From Phascolomyces articulosus (Eukaryota; Mucoromycota; Mucoromycetes; Mucorales; Lichtheimiaceae): DNA of 64,000 bases. The notes beneath the pieces were generated by a model. It searched no databases and had not been told where the DNA came from. It saw only the letters and a program-made list of their open reading frames with translations. The position numbers and the translations under genes are program-made. The DNA lies in contig JAIXMP010000054.1 in the NCBI GenBank assembly GCA_025677815.1, forward strand, positions 1-64,000, given 5' to 3'. Shown here piece after piece: positions 23,212-35,150 of the stretch (the stretch's first letter is position 1; each line of letters starts with the position of its first letter).

Positions 23212-24096
23212 ATGGATCCAACTGGTTATGCCTACGGTACATCTATCCCTGTGATAGTCTTTGGCGCAATTGCTGCAATTGGCTCAATAGTACAATATAT
23301 CCGAACAGCGCAGTTCCCATTGCGTTATGTGTTTATATTTTTGGCCGGATCATGTTTAATTATCACTCGCTCACTGTTACTTGGTGTGTTTTCCTCAGTC
23401 CAATTTATTGATTTGGAATTAGCTATATCTACAACAGCCGCCCTGACATGGTTTTATCGCATGTACGTTCCATTCCTTTCTTGTGTGTTTTTTGTCGTTT
23501 GTCATACGTTGGTATCAAATCCAATTTCCAACAATTACCAACAACAGCCAGATGCTGGATCAGAGCAAGGTATAACAACAGCACAACAACCTCCCCAACA
23601 ACGTAAACAATCCTCCAGTTCTTTCCTTGTTCCCATTTATTTTGCATACTTTTTCACTTTTATCTTGATGATTACCAATATTGTCACTGTTGCCGTTATG
23701 GTAAACTCAATCACAAAGGGTGGAGATTTGATGGTGCTTTTGAATATTATCCAATTGGATAGATTCAACGTATATGGTCTATGGGTCTACGTAGTGACTG
23801 CCATTTTGCAGCTTTTGTCAAGCCATTCACAACTTCATAGTAAAGCCACTCTTTCTCTATCAATTTATCTTGCCACCATATCAATTGCCGTTATTGCTGT
23901 TACTGTCACACAAGCGATTCGTCAAAGTAATAACGGTGCTTTTACTCTTTATGCTGAATTTGATTTCGTTTACTTTTTTATGGCGGAGATTGTTGGTGTA
24001 TTTGGTCTTATTTATGCTTGCTTATGGTGTTCCACTCGTTATTGGGTACCTGGTTTTTCAGCTTCTAATGCTAATGACGGTAATGTCAGTCTCTAA
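23212..24096 (+). CDS. Seven-transmembrane protein, paralogue B
   Basis: Intronless, 294 aa. Begins MDPTGYAYGTSIPVIVFGAI with the basic turn IRTAQFPLRY between TM1 and TM2. It has FYRMYVPFLSCVFF in TM3 and a Gln/Ser-rich loop (QQPDAGSEQG, QQPPQQRKQSSSS) before TM4. LDRFNVYGLWVYVV begins TM5, and the protein ends LIYACLWCSTRYWVPGF plus a short polar tail. Seven hydrophobic segments in the same spacing as paralogue A. It is closest by eye to the minus-strand paralogue D (46177-47073): MD.TGY..GT.IP.IV, IFLAGSCLII. Role unknown. Confidence 0.87.
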   Translation: MDPTGYAYGTSIPVIVFGAIAAIGSIVQYIRTAQFPLRYVFIFLAGSCLIITRSLLLGVFSSVQFIDLELAISTTAALTWFYRMYVPFLSCVFFVVCHTLVSNPISNNYQQQPDAGSEQGITTAQQPPQQRKQSSSSFLVPIYFAYFFTFILMITNIVTVAVMVNSITKGGDLMVLLNIIQLDRFNVYGLWVYVVTAILQLLSSHSQLHSKATLSLSIYLATISIAVIAVTVTQAIRQSNNGAFTLYAEFDFVYFFMAEIVGVFGLIYACLWCSTRYWVPGFSASNANDGNVSL

Positions 24097-25505
24097 AAAA
24101 GCTACACAGGCCAACAAGAGCAGTAGTATTAACATGTACGGTAACTCTTCTCCGGCAGTAACAACAACATCTATTATTATATCAAACTTATCAAAGATAT
24201 TTTTATACATCAAGACAACCTATTCCATTTTTTTTGTAATACCTAGAGCATCTAACATAAAATACATGTACTACTTACAAGAATAACACTATTGAAATCT
24301 TTTACTATATATATATATATATTGAATATTAAACTTATTACCTTATTGAATAAACCAAACCACCTATTTCCCCAAACATTATTATCTTTCTTATTTTATT
24401 CTATACCATCACCCTTGCCCGTGATTTTCGATCGTGGAATTCATTTTTTATCTCGAAAATCGAGGAATATAAAAACAATATTTATCAATAAAGAAGGTGC
24501 CTGCATCATGAAAATGGAACCGAATTGTTTCGGATTGATTTGTTATTATTATACTAATAATAAGAAAGGGGATTTTGTAGTAGTCAGTAACAAAATAATA
24601 TAGGTTTATTTTCAATCCTGTTTCTAAAGGCTAGGAGTTGGCTATATACCTTTGACAGAAATTTCAAAAAGCAGAAATTGCATAAATATAAAGTTATACC
24701 ACCAAAAATATGATGCCATCCGTGCCTATAAATGAGCCCAAATAGAAATAAAATACATACAGTGCCGATATAGGTAGAGGAGACACTTTATATATACACA
24801 CTTCCTTAAGAATACTTTAGGTGACATTTATACATAGAACTACTTGATAACTACACGCTTCTAACCGTTCCTTTATTTTGACAACTTTTGATCTATCTTA
24901 TCTTTAAACTTTATCGCCCAGCTGGATAAATTGTATCACAGAAGAAATTAAAAAGTTTCCACGCTAACGTTGTAAGGTTACAATGAATAAAAAATCATAG
25001 AAAAACTGCTATCCATTCATATACTTACCATGCTAATAATTTAGTAGGATGGGCGATTTATTACTCAATAATTTTATATAGTATATTTTCTATTTTTCAG
25101 ATGAGATTTATTTTGATCCGTCTTCTGAAAGTTATCAATACACCAGTACCCATCTGAAGTTTAAAATAATTCGGTTGATCTTATTCTCAGATCCATGACT
25201 ATACAATTTGGGAAATTTAGGATATCACATTATATCATCAGTCACCCCTTTTCTTTGTCGTCTTGATTAGGCTATAATACATAGACAAGATCCAATGCAA
25301 TGGTTTATGATTGCTTCCACTTAATATGGTCGCCATCTTCTTTACTCTGAATGCTCAGTAACAGATAAAAAATTAGCATAATAAGTGTAGATTTTCAGGT
25401 TCACGATGACAGAACATATAATAATCTTACTTTTTCCTTCTACTCCCATCATCTCACTTCTATATTTCGTGCATATAGCCATTACTATTTACATTCAAGA
25501 AAAAA
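24097..25505. other. Intergenic between 7TM paralogues B and C
   Basis: AT-rich spacer with a short TA microsatellite at about 24306-24322. No coding region recognised. Confidence 0.55.
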
Positions 25506-26347
25506 ATGGACAGGGATAGCTACTTTTACAAACCACTTGAACTCTCAATTCCCATTATTATATTTGACTGTATTACTATCATTGGTGCTATTTTCCAGAC
25601 TCTTCGATTTAGGCAACTTCCCAGGTTTTATGTGGTAATATTTTTAGCTGGGACCTGTTGCATCATTGATAGAGTGTTCTATATTTTAATTGCCAAAAGA
25701 ACAGCCAAATTGGATACAATCACTGAAGTTCGGGCACTCTTTTCTCGAATGTTTGTTCCATTCTTGTACTGTGCTTTTTTTGATTCTTACTATATCAACA
25801 TCATCCAATTTTTTCGTCACGAAGAAACTGACCACATACCCATCGTCGATCAAAATGGCAGCACCACACAAGATGAAGAACTCATAAAGCAACATGCCAA
25901 GAAACAGCACAATTTAGTACGTCTATTGTTCCCGGTCTGTCTTCCATACATTTTCACTTTAGTCCTCTTTATCTGCAACATTTCTTTTGCATTATGTCCC
26001 AAGGTTGTAGTGACCATGATCCTTATGATAATAGTATGCACGAAAGGTGTACGGCACTTTATCTGTTCACTGGCTATGGTCTTTGGGTGTATGCTTTTTT
26101 TGCTACCTGTCTTCTCTTTATCATGGGTCATCATGGTTCTGTCCCGGTTCCTGGCAAAACAATCTGGTCTCTCGCTATTTATCTCCTTTTCATTCTTATT
26201 CTTACTGCAGGATTTACCGTTCTGCTTTCGCATAGAGATACATACAATGATGGGTATACTATAAATGTGATTGAATTTGCTATGATCCAACTTATTGATC
26301 TTTTGGGTGCTTTGTATGCCTGTTTATGGTGTTCGAATCGATATTGA
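25506..26347 (+). pseudogene. Seven-transmembrane protein, paralogue C, frameshifted
   Basis: From ATG 25506 the frame carries TM1-TM4 of the family (SIPIIIFDCITIIGAIFQTL, FRQLPRFYVVIFLAGTC, FSRMFVPFLYCAFFD, VRLLFPVCLPYIFTLVLFIC). Near 25990 the homologous continuation jumps to another frame, which gives LFTGYGLWVYAFFATCLLF, TM6 and the C-terminal LGALYACLWCSNRY-stop at 26347. Frame arithmetic fits a single-base deletion. No GT..AG intron of suitable length spans the break, and the paralogues have no intron here. It could be a recent pseudogene or a sequencing error. Confidence 0.75.
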
Positions 26348-29300
26348 ATCGATTATCCTCCTTTTACCTCTTCTATATCCTTTTGGTATTGACTTGCAAG
26401 AATGGCATAAGCTTACTCTACAGAGTAAATAGTAATGCTGTTTGGTCTCAATAATACCAAAAGTTTTTCTTGATATTGTATACTTTTAGTATCTACGACT
26501 TACAGAGGATAGAGTGACAGTTCTTCTATATTAGCAGATGATTATCCTCTAAACTATAAAAATATATTAGTAAAAATAAACGATAATATGATAATTTCGT
26601 TTTTGCTGATAATTATATGTACTCCATCATTATGCTTCTTCATAATAATATATATATATACTCTAATAGTAAATCACAACATTAATGTTTATTGAGATAA
26701 TATCATTTTAATATTTGCGTATATAAATTACCCTGTTTCTATCAGTATGATATAAAATGAATTCCTGCTTAATTTCTGTATTTATGATTTTTGTGATCCA
26801 AATTTCTTACAGCTGCAATAATAATTATCTCGTTCACTGGGGGGGTGCAAAGAATGCGTTATTTTTATCATAATAGTGTTACAATTGGCAGTAATTCTGC
26901 ATTTCACTATAAATCTTCTATATTTACGAGTTTCTCTAGTGTTACCATGATGCTAATGTATTATCCTTTATATACGTTTTGTAATTGATTCTAGTAGGAT
27001 TTTGCAACCAAAACCAATTTAATTAATAGAAGATATGAAGACAGATTTCAGTAACCAGTTCTTCCAACTTTGTTGACAACAAACGGACAGAGAATGGTGG
27101 TAATACTAAAGGCTCACATAGGTTAGAGACTATGGGGCTCAGGTTTTGTAAAATTTCATTCTGTTATCCTGTATTCTCTTTTATATCTAAGATTTGTTAA
27201 GCTAGACAGCTCTTCCTCCATTGATTCAAGTTTCACATTCATTGACACTATTTAGTTCTTCAATATTATGTTCTTACAAATAATCAGTTCATAGCTCATA
27301 TAAAACAGCTGGGAAAGCTACTCTATTTCCATTATTCTATAGCAATATATATATATATATATATATAATCTTAGAATAGAAAAATGATAAAGGTACGACT
27401 TGATTTACGCCTTTTTTCGTTTATAAGAAAGATGATATCGCTCTATATTGTATTTAAGTCTCTCACTATCTAAAATATTCTATTTCTCGTACTACACAAA
27501 CAATAAAATGATTATGTATAATATTTATGATCAAGAAAATAAGCTCATTCTTCCCAATCCATATAGTATAATGAGGAAGAAAAGAATAAATAATAAATAA
27601 AATAGAATAACGTCATTATTATGAAATGGTGTGAATTAGAACGGTATACCAAATAAGGTATAATGTTCAACAGTAAGAAAATAAGAAATGAATAAACGCC
27701 CTCTTAGCATAAGGCGTAAATTAACAATAACAAATATCAATCCTCATCTCTATGAATTCATATAAACACGTACCCGACAATAGATAAATAATTAGAAATA
27801 AACACTTCATCGAAAAGTATAAAAGGACTTCAATTTTATTAGATAGTTTGATCAGGACTATTTTTATTAAATAAATCTATATAACAGTCTCAACGTATTC
27901 TTATCGTTTTCGATTTTACTACCTTTTATATTTTTCACAATTACTACGTGCTGCAAAAGGTAATAGATTTCACAATACTTATATCAGATTTTAAATACCA
28001 ACTATTTTACCGGAATTAATTGCTGCTACTTTTTTTGTTCTGCTACCTCTAATTCATGCATTATAAGCATTCCATATAATCAAATATATGTATCGGACGG
28101 AGGGCGACTCAAAGGGCTGAAAAGATGCCAAGTGTATGGAAAAGATTCGTCCGAAAAGTACCCCAAAAATGGGAACTATGTCCGGCATAGCCAAGAGAGA
28201 GATATATATATAAAAATTTGTGGGGAGTTGGAATTAGTAAGAGAGAGTGGCTATTGTGATACAAAGGTAATCTGTTCCATGGATGCTTATTACATATCAT
28301 GTTCCACATAATTGTCTATACTAGGGTTCCATAACAAAAAATACATCATATTCAAAAAAAAATAGATTGTTTTTTTTATATAGTTGAATAAATGAATGTC
28401 TGTGATTTTGATTTGGATTAACAATATTTGATTTTTGACGAGCGTGGGAACGTGAATGACAATATCAACAACAACTATTGAAAGATGTATCTGCTTTTGT
28501 GATATACATACAGTAAATCGTTGTATGAAAAGAAGGTAGAAAAACAAGTCTCTCTACCCAGCCGATTGATCATTATTTGATGACAAAAAAACATCAAACA
28601 ACCATATGCAGCGTCCATGCATAAACAAGACGCATTTGATGTTTCTTAACTTTAAAAAGAATATTGTACATTAACTTCTTTTTTAAAAAATATGGATATT
28701 TTTGTTGGTTCAATTTCTCATTCATATCTTACGATTCGTTACTAGCCGATCCTCCCCGTACTTTTTTTTTAAAAAAAAAATGTTTCGTAGGCATATAAAT
28801 TTCATTTATTATTATCCAGAGGGGTTTTTTTTCTTCAAGTATATGAGAGGTAGGTACCTCTCAATATTTAGAATGTGCATGAAAATAAAAACAACACATA
28901 CACATAAAAGATCTTGATTGATAATCCCACGCCACCTCCACATTATAATACTTAATCGACAGAAAAAGAAGGATGCGAAAATAAAGAAAATGTGTTCAGT
29001 GGTCGTTTTGTTGGTTACAATGATAATGACAAATCAAGAAAACATGAAATTATTGCCATAAAAACAAGAAGAGATCACCAGGAAAATACTAAAAGGGAGA
29101 TTTAGTAAGGAACTGGATCAAGTTAACGCCGTTTATAATTGAGTATGGTAAGTAGTAATAAATCAGTCATAAAGTATCTTTCCACCCTTTTCACATGTAA
29201 GGTTTGCTGAGTAAGATTATTCAATGCTGACATATCGCACTATGAAATTTTTCATGTTCAGTGAACAAATAATAATTCTCTAACTTTTTCTATTTTGTTT

Positions 29301-29348
29301 TTTTTTATTTTCTTTTAGCTCTCTCTTTTTTTTCTGTCAAAAAGTATA
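26348..29348. other. 3-kb intergenic region, no supported gene
   Basis: AT-rich with TA microsatellites (about 26650-26661, 27346-27367) and frequent short palindromes. No frame with coding character, no recognisable tRNA or rRNA. The final 100 bases are the pyrimidine-rich RIB3 leader. Confidence 0.55.
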
Positions 29349-29751
29349 ATGGTAAATATGCCACAAAAGTGTGAAGAATACGAATTTAACTCGGTCGAAG
29401 ATGCTCTTAAAGATTTTGGTATGTTCATTATTTTTTTATATGTTTATAATATATTACCACGCGTTTTTCTTTTTCTTTTTCTTTTTGCTTTTATCTCCTT
29501 TCACATACCAGCTACTCATTTATGTGGGGTAAATAAAGAAGAACAGTTGATTTAGACTGACATTTTGATTTTTTTTATTAGCCGACAATAAGTTTGTCAT
29601 TGTAATGGACAATGAAGACCGAGAAAACGAAGGTGACTTGATTGTTGCTGGAAAAGCAATCACAACTGAACAAATGGCATTCTTGATTCGCTACTCCAGG
29701 TATACAATAAAAAATGGAGAAAAGAGGAACTGAAGAAGGATAAGAGGAGGT

Positions 29752-29782
<31 letters not shown>

Positions 29783-30433
29783 TATCATCACTGATTTTAT
29801 TGGTGTTGCTCTGTTATATGTATGCGCGTGTGAATAAAAGAGAAAAACAGAAAGGAGAACTTTATATGAGAGATGGGGTAAAAACTATATGATAAAACGA
29901 GGAAGGAAGAATGATCTCATTACTGTCATGATGCTCATATCGTAACTTTTGAAATATATGTCTATAGCGGATATATCTGTGTACCAATGACTGGTGAACG
30001 CTTAGATGAACTTGAATTACCTTTGATGGTACAAAGAAATAGCGAACTCATGAAGACAGCATATACAGTTTCTTGTGATTATATTCATGGCACAACAACG
30101 GGTATTTCTGCTCATGATCGTGCAATGACAGCTCGTAAATTAGCCGACCCAACAAGTAAACCAGAAGATTTCTCTCGTCCTGGTCATATTTTGCCGTTGC
30201 GTGCCGTTTCTAATGGTGTGTTGGATCGATTTGGACATACCGAAGCCGGTGTGGATTTATGTAAACTGGCTGGTGTACCACCAGTTGCTTGTATTGGTGA
30301 ATTGCTCAAGGAAGATGATCCATCAGGTGGAATGGCTCGTCGTGACGATTGTTTTGCATTTGCCAAGAAGCATGGTATCAAGATGATTACTATCAAAGAT
30401 TTAATTGCTTATAGACAACGTGTGGGTTTGTAA
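29349..30433 (+). CDS. RIB3: 3,4-dihydroxy-2-butanone-4-phosphate synthase (riboflavin biosynthesis), three exons
   Basis: Converts ribulose 5-phosphate to dihydroxybutanone phosphate plus formate, the four-carbon donor for riboflavin. Exons 29349-29418, 29582-29699, 29968-30433; phases close to 217 aa, the normal length for the monofunctional fungal enzyme. The acidic active-site loop [11 protein letters not shown] is at about residues 33-43. Further landmarks are [63 protein letters not shown] and [10 protein letters not shown]. No GTP cyclohydrolase II domain is fused to it. No FMN riboswitch was recognised upstream. Confidence 0.96.
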
Positions 30434-30783
30434 ATAATTATAAGGTCATTCCACATATATTTCTGCAACAAAACCCATATATATAACGCACACACACGCA
30501 CATCTCTATATTCTCTTTTATTATTATTATTATTATTCATCAAATTTCTTTCGAAAACAAGTATTGAATACGGTAACCTCCTTTTTCACGCAACCACTTT
30601 TTATAATCTTTTTATTAATTTTCTTTTTTGTTCATCTGAATTGTTTTTTATTCCATATATGTACCTCCCCTCTTTTCTGCTGATCTTTTCTCTCCCTTCT
30701 CACCTTGTAAATATGACTTTATTGGCATAACTTTTAGTAAAAGGCTAGTAAGCCTATTAGAATATCTATTTTACTTTTTTTTA

Positions 30784-31065
30784 TGGAATCCATAATCAAT
30801 ACCAGTTTGTTAGATGTGGTTGAAAGAAGGCAACGGTGTTTCGTTGAAAACAATCGATAAACGGAATGTGTACCTCCGAAAAACATACCAGGCTGGGCTA
30901 TTTCTGTAAGGTAATACCTATAATTTGGAGAATCTGACCCAAGATGGGTAAAAGTTGCCGAACAGAATTTTGATCATATCCTTTATGGAAAAAAAGATGA
31001 GATATTAGGAATCTATTCATGGTTAATAAGTAGAATATGCGTCAGATGAAAGTTATCTCAGCTTA
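30784..31065 (+). pseudogene. Decayed coding remnant, unknown
   Basis: ATG 30784 opens MESIINTSLLDVVERRQRCF, then VENNR-stop, TECVPPKNIPGWAI, a possible donor GTAAGG, and ESDPRWVKVAEQNFDHILYG followed by KKDEILGIYSWLISR to a stop at 31063-31065. The early stop and missing context suggest a dead gene. Family not recognised. Confidence 0.3.
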
Positions 31066-32500
31066 TTATTACCTATGCATAAAACTCCTATTGTGTGCTG
31101 ACTCTTCCATGGGGTTTTTATTTCTTGTCATTATATTTCTATGTAACCAGAAAAATAGAAGCTGTAACACTAAAATTTGCACAGCTATTTTATGCATCAT
31201 GCAGTTGACAAAAAGAGAAGTTTTAATTGTTCTACTTTATTACATATATAATTAAGCAAAATCAACATGTTATAATAATAAGCATAAAAAGAATATCCGA
31301 ATATTTTCCAGAAATGAATCAGTGTATTCTATAAAAAATTATTAGTACACATTGCATTATACATTTAAATATATATATTATAGGATCATAATGAATAGTG
31401 AGAAATGATAGCAAGCATGCAAATATCAAAGCATAATGATAATGGAGAATAAAAAAAATTTATCAATTATAAAAAAGAGACATACGAATTAAATACTAGG
31501 TAACTTCATAATCACTGAAAGAAAAAATTATTATGAAGATTGTCCAAATCGTAAAAGCCAAAAGAAAACACAACATTGTCATTCTTTTTACAATGATTTT
31601 TATCTATTACCCCTGCCACCGCATCTTAATTCACATAACGCAAATAATCTACAATTGTGGTGTTGGGATAAATGATAGCTGTGCTTGTAACGCCATGGCA
31701 TTTGCCATCTCGAATCTTTCATGTATCATAATAATGCAAATGAAATACAGTATTGCGTTATGCTGTATTTTTAATGTATTGGTACAATTACAGTGATGTA
31801 AGATATAAAGGGGTGATGGTACATGATGAGCAACAAGCTGCGCCACTTTGGATCTAGATAATAAAGGGGTAAGATACTAACAATTGTAATATATATTTTG
31901 GGTGGAAACAGCTTTGTGACAAAATGAAATTGAGACCAGATCACCTTATAAATAATAACTATGGATTTTCATCTGAGCTCATCATATATACAGTGTTCCT
32001 GTTCCTGTTCCCATGCGCAAAATAAAGGATAGAATGCAATATATAATAATAAAATCTTTTACATGTTCAATTTTATATCCCATACAAATACCACGATCAT
32101 TTAATTACAAGTCGTTTTTGAAACCAATATAAATACATAATACTTTTTTATTGAAGGGTAAGAAGCATACATGAATGATATGCTCTAAAAGAAGTACCAT
32201 ACGACGTGTTTTTTTAAGACAACAATGATATTAAAATTCCAATAAAATAGAATATATAAAATGCTAATATTTGTAAGGGGAAATGTATAAATGTAAGTGT
32301 GTGTAAAGATAAACAATATCAATGTGCGAATTCAGGGGTACTATATCTATTACTAGGAGTAGGGGGATGCAATAAAAGTATCATAGTCCAATATTTTGGT
32401 GTATATGTAATATGAGAAATACATGTGGTGTTTTTAAATGAATATAATAGTATAGTAATGCATTATTAGGTAATGGATTCATACCGATTTTATATTAAGC
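31066..32500. other. Intergenic, no supported gene
   Basis: AT-rich. The stretch at 31800-31850 was inspected as a possible tRNA and rejected. Confidence 0.55.
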
Positions 32501-34492
32501 TCAATAAAGTACTTTACGTTGGCGTTTGTTTTGGGTTGTATCTTCTATTTGGGCATTCATTTTCGCTTCCAAGGCGGCTCGGCGTTTACGAGTCATCAAT
32601 ACTGGTACATCTTTTTCTTCGCTATTTGAATCAGATTCTTGCTCTTGGTCCGATGAGGATGAAGATGATGAGGACGAGGGGCTTGATTGGTTACTGTTAT
32701 CATTACTGTTGTTGCTATCATTAACATCAACTGAATCTGGGCTATCATCATTATCACTATTATCCGAACTTGATTCGTTATTGTTCCTACTTTCATCACT
32801 ATTGTTGCTCGAGCTAGTTTCCATAGAACCTCCAGCTTGCTGTCCTTCGCTACTACTATCATTATCGCTATTACTATCGCTATTATTGTCACTGCTGTTA
32901 CTACTATCACTACTGTCGTCGCTGGTGCTGCTGCTGCTGCCGGTGCTGCCGGTGCTGCCGGTGCTATTACTGCTACTATCACTGTTGTCGCTACTACCCA
33001 ATTCAGGACCAAAAATCCTTTGAATATCGCTATCATCGCTACTACTGCTATCATTGCTGTCACTGCTATCATCATCGCTGCTGTTAATATCTGAATCACT
33101 TGAAATACCCATCATGTCATCTTCATCACTACTTGAAATCACTTGAATAGCACCTCCCATTATATCATGACTAATATATAATAATAAAAATAATAATAAT
33201 GGTAAAATATTAGAATGAAAAAAAAAAGCAATAAAGCCCTTCCTGACTTCATCTCTCTTTAGGTGTTTTGTTCTTTTCCTTCTTCCATTTACTTACCAAC
33301 TTTCTGATGAAGAGCTACCTGTATCATCATCGCTACTATCATTCATACTACTACTATGATCATCAGAGACGATAAAACCACCCATTTCCTCACTATCGTC
33401 TTCATCACTTGATGATAAGGAAGAAGAGGAAGATCTTCTGTTTTGTTGTGTGGCTTGTCGAAATTCTAACCCGCAGTTGACACATGTACCGTCTTCATCC
33501 AATTCCCATGCACATGAAGGGCAACGATCACTATGGATAAAAAAAAAAAGAGAATTCTTCATATTAGCATATGGAAAGGAATCCACCAATCAACATATAT
33601 ATAGTCACAGCCATGTACAAATAACATACACACTATCTTGTTCATCGCGGATACAGCCATGATTGGTTCGCGCGGGAAATATACGGTCCAAGAAACGTTC
33701 AAATTCTTGCACAGCCCTTTCACGTTCTTCTGGGGTCGATTCTTCGATAGATGATTGTGCTGCGACAGTAGGAAGCAATGAGCGAATTGTACTAACTAGG
33801 TTTTTTTTTTTTAAAAAAAAAGTTTAGTACTCAAGAACATTTACCAAACAGACAGTGTTCTTTCTATCACTCACCTTGTGTTTCGACGGTATAAGCTGGT
33901 ACTGGACGCGAAAAGATATCGCGGCGACATTGAGGACACGATTTTTGCCGAGCAAACCAAGTTGTGACACAGTCCTTACAAAATGTATGACCTATATAAT
34001 GATAGTTCTCGCGTTAATTTAATATACACCTTCCTCCTTCTAACCCGAAATAATCCAATATATCGCCCACTTACCACATTGGAGTGTATAAGGTGATTCA
34101 AAATAATCGACACAGATAGTACAACTAAAAGCTATATAAAAATTGTTGTCATGGCAGGAAAAAAAAAAGAACAATAGTTCAGATCATTACATTGTGTACT
34201 GATTATAAAAATGAAAAGAAAAGCACCATGTTCAAATGAACTTACAATCTCTGATTCGGCGTGTTTGATCATTATTTAGTTGAAGCGGCTGATTCGATTG
34301 TTGTTGAGTAGTAGCAGTATTTCCAATTAAAGTGTTGCTACCGGAAGAAGTTTGTGTTTGTGGTTGTGGTTGTGGTTGCTGTTGTGGTGTCAATTCGGCG
34401 TTACGGATCCCTTCATGTAGTTCCTCAAGGTGTGAAGTCAATGCACGAATCTGTTCGAGAGCAACAGTGACCTTATTAAGCATATTCGCCAT
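32501..34492 (-). CDS. RING-finger E3 ubiquitin ligase-like protein with zinc ribbon and long Ser/Asp tail (Psh1-like layout), six exons
   Basis: Minus-strand exons 34246-34492, 34075-34131, 33875-33991, 33630-33795, 33297-33530, 32501-33170; every phase closes, giving 496 aa. A predicted helical N terminus (ALEQIRALTSHLEELHEGI) and a Gln-rich linker precede a C3HC4 RING from about residue 86 (CTICVDYF, CGHTFCKDC, CPQCRRDIF). A second zinc site, CPSCAWELDEDGTCVNCG, begins at about 199. The rest is Ser/Asp/Asn-rich to a basic end with TRKRRAALEAKMNAQI and NKRQRKVLY. The order RING, zinc ribbon, acidic tail recalls yeast Psh1, the ligase for centromeric H3 (Cse4). That orthology is inference; other chromatin-linked RING proteins could look alike. 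Confidence 0.88.
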
Positions 34493-35150
34493 TTTTTTTG
34501 AATGATCACAGTAAGGACGATCAAGAGCAAGAGGAAGAGGGAAAAAAATATAGTCAAACGCGACAATGAAATAAAGGGAGAGCGTGTCAAACAACGAAGT
34601 GTGGCTACAGAATTTTCAAACGACGCTTGCTGCGACCTTTGGCTGCGGAATTACTTTTTCTAATAGACTTAATACAAATGCATTTCAGGTTGTAGCTTGA
34701 ATTTATTGTATTAGTTGATATATAAGAAAAATGTTTACTAATGATAAGCTAAATGAGATACAATATTTTATAATTTTTTTTATTAATGGTCGAGTGAGCC
34801 GGAGATATATGACATGGCGGTGTAAGGGAAATGAAAGGTGAGGAGGGTTTTTGTAATGAAATTCTCAGCTTTGGATAATGCCCATACTCGAGCTAATGTT
34901 CTCGTTCATTTATGCAACGTTATTTCGAATAAACTATAGATTTAGTGGTTGTGAAGCAGACAATTGTTTAGCAACTGGTGTTGAGACAACAAATTAAATC
35001 CAGAGCCGATAAAATATATTCACATTTATATACACGATTCTTCTTTTATACTCCAGTGCGGTAACTAGTAATCGAATTAATATATACAGTTGTATTAGCA
35101 TTTATTGATATGCTTTTCTCCATATATGCTATTTAACGTGTAGTAAAATC
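34493..35150. other. Intergenic between RING gene start and RFC5 end
   Basis: Promoter region of the RING gene and 3' flank of RFC5. No additional gene. Confidence 0.6.

Noticed and set aside
24292..24603. 103-codon open frame after 7TM gene B
   Set aside because: AT-rich chance frame (Ile/Leu/Asn/Lys), no domain or splice context.
29700..29967. Possible FMN riboswitch or regulatory RNA in RIB3 introns
   Set aside because: No conserved riboswitch core recognised; the TA repeats explain the apparent structure.
31800..31860. Possible tRNA (reverse frame gives an AQLVAHHV-like phrase typical of mistranslated tRNAs)
   Set aside because: No cloverleaf could be drawn; there is no T-loop consensus GGTTC-A or matching acceptor stem.
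32526..33099. Long plus- and minus-strand frames rich in Leu, Ile, Ala or Val over the RING gene tail
   Set aside because: They are shadows of the Ser/Asp repeat in other frames.
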